Below, in pieces: positions 1 through 9,082 of a DNA stretch of 64,000 bases. The stretch's first letter is position 1. Each line of letters starts with the position of its first letter. This stretch comes from Paenibacillus sp. FSL A5-0031 (GTDB lineage Bacteria; Bacillota; Bacilli; Paenibacillales; Paenibacillaceae), in contig NZ_MRTD01000003.1 of NCBI RefSeq assembly GCF_001956295.1, positions 62,001 to 126,000 of the forward strand. Reading direction: 5' to 3'. The position numbers and the translations under genes are program-made. Under the pieces are notes generated by a model that searched no databases, had not been told where the DNA came from, and saw nothing but the letters and a program-made list of their open reading frames with translations.

Positions 1-1
1 A

Positions 2-580
2 TTAGAACGGGAATATGATTTCTCCAATCGCTTCCGTACAGGGCAGATGCCAATCGGCATTGCAGATTATACAACCTATAACCAGCTTTCTGTATTTGCG
101 CCAGAAATTCGCGGCATGTGGGGCTTCGCTCCTGTTCCGGGAACCATCCAGAAGGATGGCTCCATTAATCGTGAGGTGCCAAGCGGAGGCAGCGCTGTCG
201 TAATGATGAAGAAGGCGAAGGACAAGGAAGCATCATGGGAGTTCATGAAATGGTGGACCAGCGAAGCGACACAAACGGTGTTTGGTCGTGAAATGGAAGG
301 TTTGATGGGCGCAGCAGCCCGTTATCCGACTGCCAATATCAAGGCACTCGACAGCTTGCCATGGCCGGTTGCCGATTACGAAAACTTGAAGGCGCAATTT
401 GAATGGGTACAAGGGGTGCCGGAAGTGCCAGGCGGATATTTCACAGGCCGACATTTGTTTAATGCTTTCTATAAGACGGTTGTTGGTCAAGTGCAGGCGC
501 GAGAATCGATTATGGACTATGTCCAATATATGCAGGATGAAATTACGACGAAACGAAAAGAGTTCGGGTTGCCGCAATAA
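2..580 (+). CDS. ABC transporter extracellular sugar-binding protein, C-terminal part (5' end outside window)
   Basis: The reading frame is open from base 2, so only the last 192 or so residues are present; the first in-window ATG at 47 is internal. It looks like the C-terminal lobe of a family 1 extracellular solute-binding protein: aromatic-rich, with a GGSAVVMMKKAKDKEASWEFMKWW segment, shown here as separate short motifs GGSAV, KDKEAS and FMKWW, typical of these lobes. It would capture an oligosaccharide outside the cell for the permease pair that follows. Its TAA stop lies just before the ribosome site of the next gene, so it is the lead gene or near it in the mannan operon. Substrate (manno-oligosaccharide) is inferred from the GH26 and mannosidase genes downstream. 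Confidence 0.85.
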   Translation, partial: LEREYDFSNRFRTGQMPIGIADYTTYNQLSVFAPEIRGMWGFAPVPGTIQKDGSINREVPSGGSAVVMMKKAKDKEASWEFMKWWTSEATQTVFGREMEGLMGAAARYPTANIKALDSLPWPVADYENLKAQFEWVQGVPEVPGGYFTGRHLFNAFYKTVVGQVQARESIMDYVQYMQDEITTKRKEFGLPQ

Positions 581-597
581 TGGAGGGAGGGTCAAGC

Positions 598-1503
598 GTG
601 CAAAATTGGTGGAACCTGAAGCTGCGGGAAGTGAAAGCAAACAAACACTCCTACATATTGCTGGCGCCTTACATGGTTTTGTTCGCCGTGTTTACAGTAC
701 TGCCGGTTTTGGTGTCGGTGGTGCTTAGCTTTACGTACTTCAATATGCTGGAGTTTCCAAAGTTTGTCGGCTGGCAGAACTATACGCGCTTATTTCTAGA
801 TGATGATGTTTTCCTCATTGCCGTAAAGAACACGCTGTTGTTCGCTGTAATAACGGGACCGATTAGTTATATCGCGTGTTTTGTTTTTGCATGGATTATT
901 AATGAGCTGTCTCCAAAGCTAAGAGCGATAATGACACTCGTATTTTATGCGCCATCCATATCCGGAAACGTGTATTTTATATGGCTGATGATTTTCTCCG
1001 GCGATCGTTATGGTATTGCCAACGGTTTTTTATTGAAACTGGGCATCATCTTGGAGCCGCTTCAATGGTTGAAAAAAGAGGAATACATTTTGCCGATCAT
1101 CATTCTTGTTCAGCTTTGGCTTAGTCTTGGAACGGGTTTTCTTGCATTTATTGCAGGTTTGCAAACCGTTGACCGGACATTATATGAGGCTGGCGCAGTC
1201 GATGGCGTGAAGAATCGCTGGCAGGAGCTTTGGTACATTACATTGCCTTCGATGCGGCCGCAGCTGATGTTCGGGGCAGTCATTCAGATTACGACGGCAT
1301 TTGCAGTGGCTGATGTTTCGATCGCTCTCGCAGGGTTCCCAAGCGTCAACTATGCAGCTGAGACGATAGTTACTCACTTAATCGATTTCGGTACTACCCG
1401 TTTTGAGATGGGTTACGCTTCTGCCATTGCTTCTGTGTTATTCATGATTATGGTGGGATCGAATCTCATCGTTCAAAAACTTCTTCGCAGGGTAGGTGAA
1501 TAA
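598..1503 (+). CDS. sugar ABC transporter permease (MalF/LplB type)
   Basis: This is a 301-residue binding-protein-dependent permease with about six membrane segments. It carries the EAA loop that docks the ATPase: EAGAVDGVKNRWQEL followed by ITLPSMRP near residues 196-217. I chose GTG 598 as the start because a strong GGAGGGAGGG site sits seven bases upstream; the in-frame ATG at 580 overlaps the previous stop and lies before that site. It pairs with the next gene, whose start overlaps its stop, to make the channel of a carbohydrate importer. No ATPase gene is present in the operon; a shared MsmX-like ATPase elsewhere would be expected from knowledge of Bacillus and Paenibacillus sugar importers. 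Confidence 0.9.
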   Translation: MQNWWNLKLREVKANKHSYILLAPYMVLFAVFTVLPVLVSVVLSFTYFNMLEFPKFVGWQNYTRLFLDDDVFLIAVKNTLLFAVITGPISYIACFVFAWIINELSPKLRAIMTLVFYAPSISGNVYFIWLMIFSGDRYGIANGFLLKLGIILEPLQWLKKEEYILPIIILVQLWLSLGTGFLAFIAGLQTVDRTLYEAGAVDGVKNRWQELWYITLPSMRPQLMFGAVIQITTAFAVADVSIALAGFPSVNYAAETIVTHLIDFGTTRFEMGYASAIASVLFMIMVGSNLIVQKLLRRVGE

Positions 1504-2374
1504 GTTCATGAACTTCTCCTTTCGAATCCCGAGGAAACGGGTAAATCGATCGTTCTGGGGCAGCTTCTCGCTTTTTGTTTTGCTTACGGCGTTTGGTGCG
1601 TTCATGATCGTGCCGCTAATCTATGCGATTAATAATGCCTTTAAACCGTTGGATGAAATATTTATGTTTCCTCCGACATTATTTGTTCGAAACCCGACCA
1701 TGAACAACTTTATCGATTTATTCGCATTGTTAGGCAATTCATGGGTTCCTTTTTCTAGATATATTTTCAACACGGTTTTCATTACCGGCATGGGAATCAT
1801 TGGACATGTACTGTTAGCGTCGGCAGCTGCTTATCCGCTAGCCAAGCATAAGTTTCCAGGTAAAAGCTTCATGTTCAGCATTGTCGTTTTATCCTTGATG
1901 TTTACGCCAGCCGTAACAGCTATTCCAAACTATATGATCATGTCATGGTTAGGCTTGATCGACACGTATTGGGCAGTCATCATTCCGGCTTTTGCTTATT
2001 CGCTCGGTCTCTATCTAATGAAGCAATTTATGGAGCAAATTCCTGATGTGCTGTTAGAGGCGGCAAAAATTGATGGAGCAAGCGAATATCGAATTTTCTG
2101 GACCATCGTAATGCCCAATGTAAAACCGGCATGGCTAACGCTAATTATTTTGCTTTTCCAAATTCTTTGGGGCAGCGATGGGAATGGCTTCATTTACAGC
2201 GAACAGCTTAAATCGCTGCATTTTGCAGCTAATCAAGTTGTGGCAGGCGGTATTGCTCGCGCAGGAGCGGCGGCAGCAGTAGCACTCATTCTGATGAGTG
2301 TTCCGATTACGCTGTTCGTTTTCTCGCAAAGCCGAATTATTGAAACGATGGCGACTTCAGGAATGAAAGATTAA
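1496..2374 (+). CDS. carbohydrate ABC transporter permease (MalG type)
   Basis: This is the second permease of the first pair, 292 residues, with six predicted membrane helices and the EAA motif EAAKIDGASEYRIFW then IVMPNVKP near residues 187-210. The frame can start at GTG 1496, overlapping the previous gene by eight bases, or at ATG 1508, which is better spaced from GGTAGGTG; the two differ by four residues. Translational coupling to the upstream permease is likely from the overlap. It should form a heterodimeric channel with the 598-1503 product. Confidence 0.9.
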   Translation: MNKFMNFSFRIPRKRVNRSFWGSFSLFVLLTAFGAFMIVPLIYAINNAFKPLDEIFMFPPTLFVRNPTMNNFIDLFALLGNSWVPFSRYIFNTVFITGMGIIGHVLLASAAAYPLAKHKFPGKSFMFSIVVLSLMFTPAVTAIPNYMIMSWLGLIDTYWAVIIPAFAYSLGLYLMKQFMEQIPDVLLEAAKIDGASEYRIFWTIVMPNVKPAWLTLIILLFQILWGSDGNGFIYSEQLKSLHFAANQVVAGGIARAGAAAAVALILMSVPITLFVFSQSRIIETMATSGMKD

Positions 2375-2383
2375 AAGGGGGGA

Positions 2384-3883
2384 ATGCACTTGTCAGCGAA
2401 AAAATGGTTTCTCGTCATCGCGGCGGCTTCCCTATTGTTTATTACCGCAGCGCCTCTACCTGCGTCTGCAGCGTCGACGCCATATGAGAGCTACAACTAT
2501 AACTATTGGGAAGAAGCAGTTCCAGCACCGGCGGCTTATGTACCCAAACTCTCCATATCCGGAGCTGATATTGGCATCGGTGACTTTTTAGAGCCAAAGG
2601 ATATGGTCGTGTCTGCAAGCGGGCTCATATACATTGTGGATAGCGGCAATGGCCGAATCGTTATTTTAGATGATCAGTGGAAAGTGAAAAACATCATTAA
2701 CGAGTACGAGAAGGACGGAGAAAAGATCGGTTTTAAAAATCCGTCGGGATTATTCGTTGATGAGGAGGAGCAGCTTTATGTTGCGGATACGGACAACGGG
2801 CGAGTTGTCGTGTTATCGAGCGACGGTGAATTGCTTCGAATAATCGAGCAGCCCAAATCTGATGTTTTGGCAAGTGATTTTAAATTTATTCCGTTAAAGG
2901 TAACGGTAGATAAAGCTAAACGGGTTTATGTCGTAGCGCAAGGCATCTACGAGGGCATCATGCAGTTTGATGAGAAAGGCCAGTTTATCGGATATGTAGG
3001 GACAAACAAAGTGCAGCGGGACTATACCGAAGTCATATGGCGCTTGCTTTCAACCAAAGCACAGAAAGCGCAAATGGTGCTGTTTATTCCAACCGAGTTT
3101 TCGAATATCGATATCGATGCGAAAGGATTTGTATATGCAACGAACATCGATCCTGACTCTAAGGAACCAGTAAAAAGACTTAATCCATCAGGTGAGGATG
3201 TGCTGAAGCGCTTCGGTTACTTCGATGTGTTAGGGGATATTTTGTTCAGGCGCGCTGTTGGTCCTTCCAAGCTGATTGATGTGAAGGTGCTCGAAAACGG
3301 AATGTACAGCGTGCTTGACGGAAATCAAGGCAAAGTATTTACCTACAATGACGAAGGCGATTTGCTCTATATGTATGGCGGTAAGGGGAATCAGATCGGT
3401 ACGTTTAAAATACCGGTCGCCGTCGAGCATTTGGGTGAAAAACAACTGGTGCTTGATCGTGGGAAAAGCAATATCGTCGTATTTGAGCCAACGAAGTTTG
3501 GAGCCAGCGTAAACGAGGCTGTGAAGCTGCATTACACCGGTGAGGATAAGCTGGCGGTACCGGTTTGGCAAGAGGTGCTTCGGTTAAACAGCAACTACGA
3601 TATTGCGTATATAGGCATTGGCAAATCATTGCTGATGGAGCGGAAGAACGGGGAAGCGCTCGAGTATTTTAAGCTAGGCATGGACCGCGATAGTTATTCC
3701 GTAGCTTACAAAAGGTACCGCAGGGAAGTAATGAAGGAACATTCAGGAACCTTTCTAACAATGCTGATCGTCCTAGCAGCTGCATGGCTTGCGTTCAAGC
3801 TGGTAAGCTCTCGTATGAAAAAGAGGAAGCTTACGATGTCGGACTTTGCAGCGCAAACCGCTAAGGAGGGCAGATCGCTATGA
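2384..3883 (+). CDS. NHL-repeat propeller protein with TPR-like tail and C-terminal membrane anchor
   Basis: A 499-residue exported protein. A signal peptide (about residues 1-29, ending ASA) is followed by roughly six NHL-type blades; clear ones carry LIYIVDSGNGRIVILD and LYVADTDNGRVVVL. After about residue 390 there is a helical, TPR-like stretch (LAVPVWQEVLRLNSNYDIAY), and one membrane helix near residues 455-475 followed by basic residues SRMKKRK. So a beta-propeller would be displayed outside and tethered to the membrane. ATG 2384 is only three bases from the GGGGGG site; TTG 2390 is better spaced, so the true start may be two codons later. It overlaps the YIP1 gene by four bases. The exact function is unknown; sensing or holding an oligosaccharide or an importer part is a guess from the setting. 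Confidence 0.75.
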   Translation: MHLSAKKWFLVIAAASLLFITAAPLPASAASTPYESYNYNYWEEAVPAPAAYVPKLSISGADIGIGDFLEPKDMVVSASGLIYIVDSGNGRIVILDDQWKVKNIINEYEKDGEKIGFKNPSGLFVDEEEQLYVADTDNGRVVVLSSDGELLRIIEQPKSDVLASDFKFIPLKVTVDKAKRVYVVAQGIYEGIMQFDEKGQFIGYVGTNKVQRDYTEVIWRLLSTKAQKAQMVLFIPTEFSNIDIDAKGFVYATNIDPDSKEPVKRLNPSGEDVLKRFGYFDVLGDILFRRAVGPSKLIDVKVLENGMYSVLDGNQGKVFTYNDEGDLLYMYGGKGNQIGTFKIPVAVEHLGEKQLVLDRGKSNIVVFEPTKFGASVNEAVKLHYTGEDKLAVPVWQEVLRLNSNYDIAYIGIGKSLLMERKNGEALEYFKLGMDRDSYSVAYKRYRREVMKEHSGTFLTMLIVLAAAWLAFKLVSSRMKKRKLTMSDFAAQTAKEGRSL

Positions 3884-4500
3884 AGCAGGATTTCATCAAG
3901 TTTCCGCTGCATTTAATCGTTCATCCTTTTGACGGCTTCTGGGATATGAAGTATGACGGCAAAGGAAAAGTAAAGGTCGCATTAGCTATTTTGCTGCTCG
4001 TCATCGTTTCTGTTATTTTACAAAATCAGTTTGCAGGTTTTCTGGTGAACTATAATGATCCACGTCATTTGAACAGCCTGACTCAGCTCGTTACGATTGT
4101 ATTTCCTTTCTTTCTTTGGTGTATATCCAATTGGGCGATTACAACCTTAATGGATGGCGAAGGTAAATTCAAGGAAATTGTTATGGCGACGGGTTATGCG
4201 CTTGTTCCTATGGTCATTCTTTATGTGCCCATGACCATTGCGAGCCGGTTTATGGTACAGGAAGAAACGGCTTTTTATTATTTAGTCATGTCTATATCTA
4301 CCATTTGGTTTCTAGCGCTTCTATTTGTCGGTACGATGACGGTTCATCAATATACGGCGTTTAAAACGATTATTACGATGCTGCTGACGGTAATCGTAAT
4401 GGGTATTATCGTATTTCTTGGGACGCTCGTACTGAGTATGATGCAGCAAATTATCGATTTTATTATCAATATTTATCGTGAAATCATTTTCCGTACGTAA
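3880..4500 (+). CDS. YIP1-family membrane protein
   Basis: A 206-residue integral membrane protein with about five hydrophobic segments, matching the YIP1 family by its N-terminal pattern FPLHLIVHPFDGFWDMKYD and the hydrophobic core that follows. The ATG overlaps the NHL gene by four bases, indicating coupled translation. Bacterial YIP1 proteins have no settled role. Here it lies between the NHL propeller and DUF5696 genes and between two permease pairs, so it may support assembly or activity of that surface unit; this is inference. Confidence 0.8.
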   Translation: MKQDFIKFPLHLIVHPFDGFWDMKYDGKGKVKVALAILLLVIVSVILQNQFAGFLVNYNDPRHLNSLTQLVTIVFPFFLWCISNWAITTLMDGEGKFKEIVMATGYALVPMVILYVPMTIASRFMVQEETAFYYLVMSISTIWFLALLFVGTMTVHQYTAFKTIITMLLTVIVMGIIVFLGTLVLSMMQQIIDFIINIYREIIFRT

Positions 4501-4514
4501 AGGAGGCCGCACCC

Positions 4515-7091
4515 GTGAAAAATCGTAAAAAGCTGGTTGCGGTGCTGGCCTGTACCGCAGCAATTTGTATCTTGGTCTGCTCCGTATTGCTATTCACCAG
4601 TCGTGGAGCTAAAGCCGTTAAAGCAGCCGCTTATATGAAAATGACAACTGAGCTGGAAGCTGGAGCCGCAATGAAGGCAATGCCTGATTCTTCAAAAGGT
4701 GTGCCAGGCATGCAGCTTGTAGCGGACAATTCCGAATTATCGTTATACTACAGCGCCGAAACGACAGAGGTCGCTGTGAGGGATAAACGGCAAGGCCAAA
4801 TCTGGTACAGCAATCCGCCCAATCGGAGTGAGGATGCGATCGCATCGGGCTTCGAGAAGGAAATATTGTCTTCTCAGTTGACGGTACTGTTCCGGGATTC
4901 AATCGGTACGCTGGATACGTTCACCAACTTCACGGAAAGTATCGCAAATAAGCAGTTTACAGCTGAGAGCATTGAGAACGGCATTCGTATCACCTATACG
5001 ATTGGCGATACGTCAATCGGTGTGGATGCTTTGCCAAGGTATATAAGCAAAGTGCGATTGGAAGAGAAGGTGCTCTCCAAGCTGGATGCGCCGACGGCCA
5101 AATATGTGGGACTGCGCTATTATCCGAAAGCGGACAATAAGGAAGTATTAGAGAGACTCGACGCACAGGTTTCCAAGCCGCTTGTCCTGAGCAAAATGAC
5201 GGCGGCATTCGTCAAGGCTGGTTATTCCGATGAGGATCTTGCTTTCGACAATGAGGAAAATGGCGTTGCAGGCGGCGGCGAATCGAGCAAACCAAACTTC
5301 GTTATTCCTTTGGAATACCGCATTGATGGCGGTTCGCTGGTTGCATCCGTTCCAGTCAATCAGGTCAAAGAAAGCGGAGGCTATCAAATTCGCAGCATCG
5401 AGATGCTTAATTTCTTTGGCGCTGCAGATAAGGATAATGAAGGATATATGTTCGTGCCGGATGGAACCGGAAGCTTGATCCATCTAAACAACGGCAAGGT
5501 AAAGGAAGAGCAATACGTACAAAGAGTATATGGCCTTGATCCGAACGATAACAGCTACCGCCGCGGTCAAGTAAGCGAGAGTGCTAGAATGCCGGTATTT
5601 GGGATGAAGGCAGGAAGCGCAGCATGGTTTGCGGTGATTGAAGAAGGTGATGCTGTTGCCAGCATCGCTGCTGATATCAGCGGTAAAAAAAATTCCTACA
5701 ATTATATTCACAGCAGCTACTCATTGCGCGGAGAGGATGAGCTTGAGCTTTACACAGGCTCAAAGATTCAAGAAATCCAGCTGTTGAGTGAAGAGATTTA
5801 TAAAGGCGACATTCAAATTCGGTACAGCTTTCTCTCTGGCGATAAGGCGAGCTATTCAGGAATGGCTGAGCTTTATCGTGACAGGCTTGTAGCTGAAAAC
5901 AAGCTTCAGCCATTAAAAGATGATGAAAAGCTTCCATTTTATTTGGATATTCTAGGAACGGTCGATAAGCGAAAATCATTCCTTGGTGTACCGTACAGCT
6001 CCGTCGTTTCCATGACATCCTTTGAGCAAGCCTCACAAATGGCTGGACAACTGAAGTCGGATGGGGTTGATCGATTGCTCATGCGTTACTCGGGCTGGTT
6101 CGGCAACGGCGTCAATCATCAGACACCAGTAAAGCTGAAAGTGGACAGCGAGCTCGGAAGCAAGTCCAGCTTCATTAAGCTAGCGAATCAGCTGGAGCAA
6201 TCCGGCGGGATGTTGTTCCCAGATGTAGCCTTTCAGCAAATTTATCATGATGATGGAGGTTTTGTTCCATCCTCTGATGCATCGCGTTTCGTTACACGGG
6301 AGGAAGCAGAGCTTTATCCTTATAATCGAGCGCTTAATCGAATGGATATGCTATTAGGCTCGTATTATTTGTTGTCACCGGCAAAGCTTCCCTACTTTGT
6401 TGATACCTTTATGAAGAAGTATGATTCGCTTGGCATGCGGGGAATATCGCTGCGGGATCTTGGAAACGTGCTGAGTTCTGATTTCCGTACGAGCAGTGTC
6501 ATTCAACGCGAAACGGCTAAAAAAATCGTTGAGGATGAGCTGAGCAAGGTGGATGAGCGCGTCGATCAAACGATGCTTACGGGCGGAAATGCTTATGTAT
6601 GGCCATTCGCAGATCATCTAATAAATGTGCCAACGTCATCCAGCGGCTTCGTGCTAACGGATGAGGAAGTTCCATTTTATCAAATGGTTATTCATGGATA
6701 TGTCGATTATGCCGGCGGTGCGATTAACTTAGAGGATGAGCAGGATATTCAGCAGCAGCTGCTTCGTTCGGTAGAGCTTGGCTCAGCGCCGCATTTTTCA
6801 TGGAGCTATGAACCATCGTCTAAACTGAAATTCACTCATTTTGACAAGTTGTTCTCTACCCATTACAAAGACTGGTATGATCAAGCGCTGTCGATGTATA
6901 AGGAAGCAAATGACGTGCTCTCCGATGTGAGAAACGCTCAAATGGTGAAGCATATTCGCCATCGAGACGGTGTCGTAGAGATGCAATACAGCAATGGGAA
7001 ATCAATTATTGTCAATTACACCGATAAGCAAGTCAGCATTAACGGAAACAAAGTTGAAGCTCAAAACTATTGGGTAGGAGGTGAGCGTTAA
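4515..7091 (+). CDS. DUF5696-containing membrane-anchored or secreted protein
   Basis: An 858-residue protein with an N-terminal membrane helix (KLVAVLACTAAICILVCSVLLF) and a large extracellular part. Residues around 60-420 look beta-rich; residues around 470-800 look like an alpha/beta barrel and carry the conserved-looking strings FYLDILGTVDKRKSFLG, DRLLMRYSGWFGNG and GGNAYVWPFADHLINVP. I place it in the DUF5696 group, regularly found beside Paenibacillus sugar permeases. A glycosidase-like fold is plausible, and acidic residues in GMRGISLRDLGNVLSSD could be catalytic, but no enzymatic activity is established. A clear AAAGGAGG site precedes the ATG. The stop overlaps the start of the next permease by one base. 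Confidence 0.75.
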   Translation: MKNRKKLVAVLACTAAICILVCSVLLFTSRGAKAVKAAAYMKMTTELEAGAAMKAMPDSSKGVPGMQLVADNSELSLYYSAETTEVAVRDKRQGQIWYSNPPNRSEDAIASGFEKEILSSQLTVLFRDSIGTLDTFTNFTESIANKQFTAESIENGIRITYTIGDTSIGVDALPRYISKVRLEEKVLSKLDAPTAKYVGLRYYPKADNKEVLERLDAQVSKPLVLSKMTAAFVKAGYSDEDLAFDNEENGVAGGGESSKPNFVIPLEYRIDGGSLVASVPVNQVKESGGYQIRSIEMLNFFGAADKDNEGYMFVPDGTGSLIHLNNGKVKEEQYVQRVYGLDPNDNSYRRGQVSESARMPVFGMKAGSAAWFAVIEEGDAVASIAADISGKKNSYNYIHSSYSLRGEDELELYTGSKIQEIQLLSEEIYKGDIQIRYSFLSGDKASYSGMAELYRDRLVAENKLQPLKDDEKLPFYLDILGTVDKRKSFLGVPYSSVVSMTSFEQASQMAGQLKSDGVDRLLMRYSGWFGNGVNHQTPVKLKVDSELGSKSSFIKLANQLEQSGGMLFPDVAFQQIYHDDGGFVPSSDASRFVTREEAELYPYNRALNRMDMLLGSYYLLSPAKLPYFVDTFMKKYDSLGMRGISLRDLGNVLSSDFRTSSVIQRETAKKIVEDELSKVDERVDQTMLTGGNAYVWPFADHLINVPTSSSGFVLTDEEVPFYQMVIHGYVDYAGGAINLEDEQDIQQQLLRSVELGSAPHFSWSYEPSSKLKFTHFDKLFSTHYKDWYDQALSMYKEANDVLSDVRNAQMVKHIRHRDGVVEMQYSNGKSIIVNYTDKQVSINGNKVEAQNYWVGGER

Positions 7092-7990
7092 TGAATGGAT
7101 ATAAGCTAGCTTTGCGGCACAAGCGCTCACTTCTAGGCGTAGCATTTATTTTCCCATGGCTGCTGGGCTTCATATTTATGTTTGCGACGCCGCTTATCCA
7201 ATCGATTAAATTCAGCTTCAGCAAGCTAACGGTGGAACCGACTGGGTTTATATTGGAATCGGTTGGCTGGGCGAATTTTAAAGAAGCGTTGTTCGTGGAT
7301 GCTACCTTCAATCGGATTTTGACACAATCCGTTTCAGAAATGGTTTTAAATGTACCGATGATATTATTTTTCAGCCTTTTCTCAGCTACGCTGCTTAATC
7401 AGAAATTTCGTGGCAGAATACTCGCGAGAGCGATATTTTTCCTTCCGGTCATACTCGCTTCCAATGCGATTTCAGCTGCTGAAACAGCGGGGCTTATTAA
7501 TCTAGTAGGCGATTCATCGGTCGTAAGTGAAATGGGTGAAGCTTCTTCCACCTATAACATTATGTCAATGGTCATGATACTTAGCGACATAGGATTGCCG
7601 CTATCGTTCGTTGACTACATCGTTCAGGCGATTACTAGAATCTATGAGATTATTACAAGCTCAGGCGTGCAAATTCTTATTTTTCTAGCTGCTTTGCAGT
7701 CCGTTCCAGGTGCCATGTATGAGGTGGCTAAGATGGAAGGCGCTACAGCCTATGAATCGTTCTGGAAAATCACATTTCCATTAGTTAGCCCGCTCATTTT
7801 GACCAATGTCATCTATACGATTATTGATTCATTCTCGGGCAGCGCAGTTACGGATATGATTTTCTCGACGGCATTCACCACGCAAAATTTTGGGCTCAGC
7901 GCAGCGATGTCTTGGGTTTACACGTTGATTATAAGCGTTGTTTTGGTCATTATCGGAGTGCTGCTATCGAGAAGAGTACATTACAACTGA
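7091..7990 (+). CDS. sugar ABC transporter permease, second pair (MalF/UgpA type)
   Basis: A 299-residue permease with six predicted membrane helices; the N-terminus reads LLGVAFIFPWLLGFIFMFA and the EAA loop EVAKMEGATAYESFW followed by ITFPLVSP lies near residues 213-235. The ATG overlaps the DUF5696 stop (TAATG). An unusually long extracellular loop around residues 135-175 sets it apart from the first pair. It forms the second permease pair with 8017-9021. Two different permease pairs in one operon suggests either two oligosaccharide sizes or two importers sharing an ATPase; no second binding protein is in view. Confidence 0.9.
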   Translation: MNGYKLALRHKRSLLGVAFIFPWLLGFIFMFATPLIQSIKFSFSKLTVEPTGFILESVGWANFKEALFVDATFNRILTQSVSEMVLNVPMILFFSLFSATLLNQKFRGRILARAIFFLPVILASNAISAAETAGLINLVGDSSVVSEMGEASSTYNIMSMVMILSDIGLPLSFVDYIVQAITRIYEIITSSGVQILIFLAALQSVPGAMYEVAKMEGATAYESFWKITFPLVSPLILTNVIYTIIDSFSGSAVTDMIFSTAFTTQNFGLSAAMSWVYTLIISVVLVIIGVLLSRRVHYN

Positions 7991-8016
7991 GTGATTAACA
8001 AAGGAGGAAGCTGCAT

Positions 8017-9021
8017 ATGGAGGCTTCACAGGCTGTTCGCAACGAGGACAATAAATATCGGCTGCAGAAAATGAAAAATAAGACGATCGATACGTTGTAC
8101 GCCATTTTTCGTTACGCGCTTGTTATTGGCATCTCGTACATCATCATTTATCCGCTGCTTATGAAGTTTTCTGTCGCTTTCAAAGACAAAGTCGATATTT
8201 ACAATCCGACGATTTATATGGTGCCTGTCCACTTTACGCTCGACAATATCAAAATGGCAATGGATATTTTACACTACTTTCCTCTTCTAGGAAATACGCT
8301 TGTCTTTGTTATTGTGACTACGCTGCTAACGACAGCTTCTTGCGCGCTTGCTGGGTACGGCTTCGCCCGTTTTAACTTCCCAGGCAGCAATGTGCTGTTC
8401 GCTCTGGTCATATTAACGATTTTAGTTCCGACAAGCACGTTGATGGTTCCGATGTATCTTCATTTTAGAAGCTTTGACATACTCGGAGTCATTCATCTAG
8501 TGACGGGCAAGGAAGGCGTTAATCTGCTCAATACGTATTGGCCTTCTATTATAACGTCTGCAACGGCAATCGGATTAAAAGCGGGACTGTTCATTTATAT
8601 TTTCCGCCAGTTTTTTAAAGGAATGCCTAAAGAGATAGAGGAAGCTGCATTGATTGATGGGGCTGGCGGAGTGAAAACATTTTTGAAAATCATGCTGCCT
8701 AACGCCGTTCCACCAATCATTACGGTCGTGCTGTTCTGCTTCGTTTGGCAGTATAACGATACCTTTTTCACTTCGCTGTTCATGAGTGAATCCGCACTTA
8801 TGCCGATTAAGATTTCGACATTGTCAGCCCAAGCGAATGCGCTGCTTCCAGGTCTGCTGGGGGTAGCGGCCGGAGGCGGTAACGTTAAGGCTGATCCGAA
8901 CCATGTGGCAATGATTATTGATACGGGTATTTTGCTTGCTATCATACCGCTAATCATTTTGTACTTAGTCGTTCAGCGTTATTTCGTAGAAAGTGTGGAG
9001 CGGAGCGGTATTATCGGTTAG
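8017..9021 (+). CDS. carbohydrate ABC transporter permease, second pair (MalG type)
   Basis: A 334-residue inner membrane permease. The EAA loop EEAALIDGAGGVKTF followed by IMLPNAVP is near residues 207-231. AAGGAGGAAG lies nine bases before the ATG. The protein is longer than the usual 280 residues: there is an N-terminal cytosolic extension of about 25 residues and an insert around residues 250-295 (LLPGLLGVAAGGGNVKADPN). It partners with the 7091-7990 product. No terminator separates it from the GH26 gene 61 bases downstream. Confidence 0.9.
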   Translation: MEASQAVRNEDNKYRLQKMKNKTIDTLYAIFRYALVIGISYIIIYPLLMKFSVAFKDKVDIYNPTIYMVPVHFTLDNIKMAMDILHYFPLLGNTLVFVIVTTLLTTASCALAGYGFARFNFPGSNVLFALVILTILVPTSTLMVPMYLHFRSFDILGVIHLVTGKEGVNLLNTYWPSIITSATAIGLKAGLFIYIFRQFFKGMPKEIEEAALIDGAGGVKTFLKIMLPNAVPPIITVVLFCFVWQYNDTFFTSLFMSESALMPIKISTLSAQANALLPGLLGVAAGGGNVKADPNHVAMIIDTGILLAIIPLIILYLVVQRYFVESVERSGIIG

Positions 9022-9082
9022 CAGGCAGTAGGTTAAGTGAGGATATACAAAAAGAAATGTCAAAGAAGGAGAGAAACCATAA

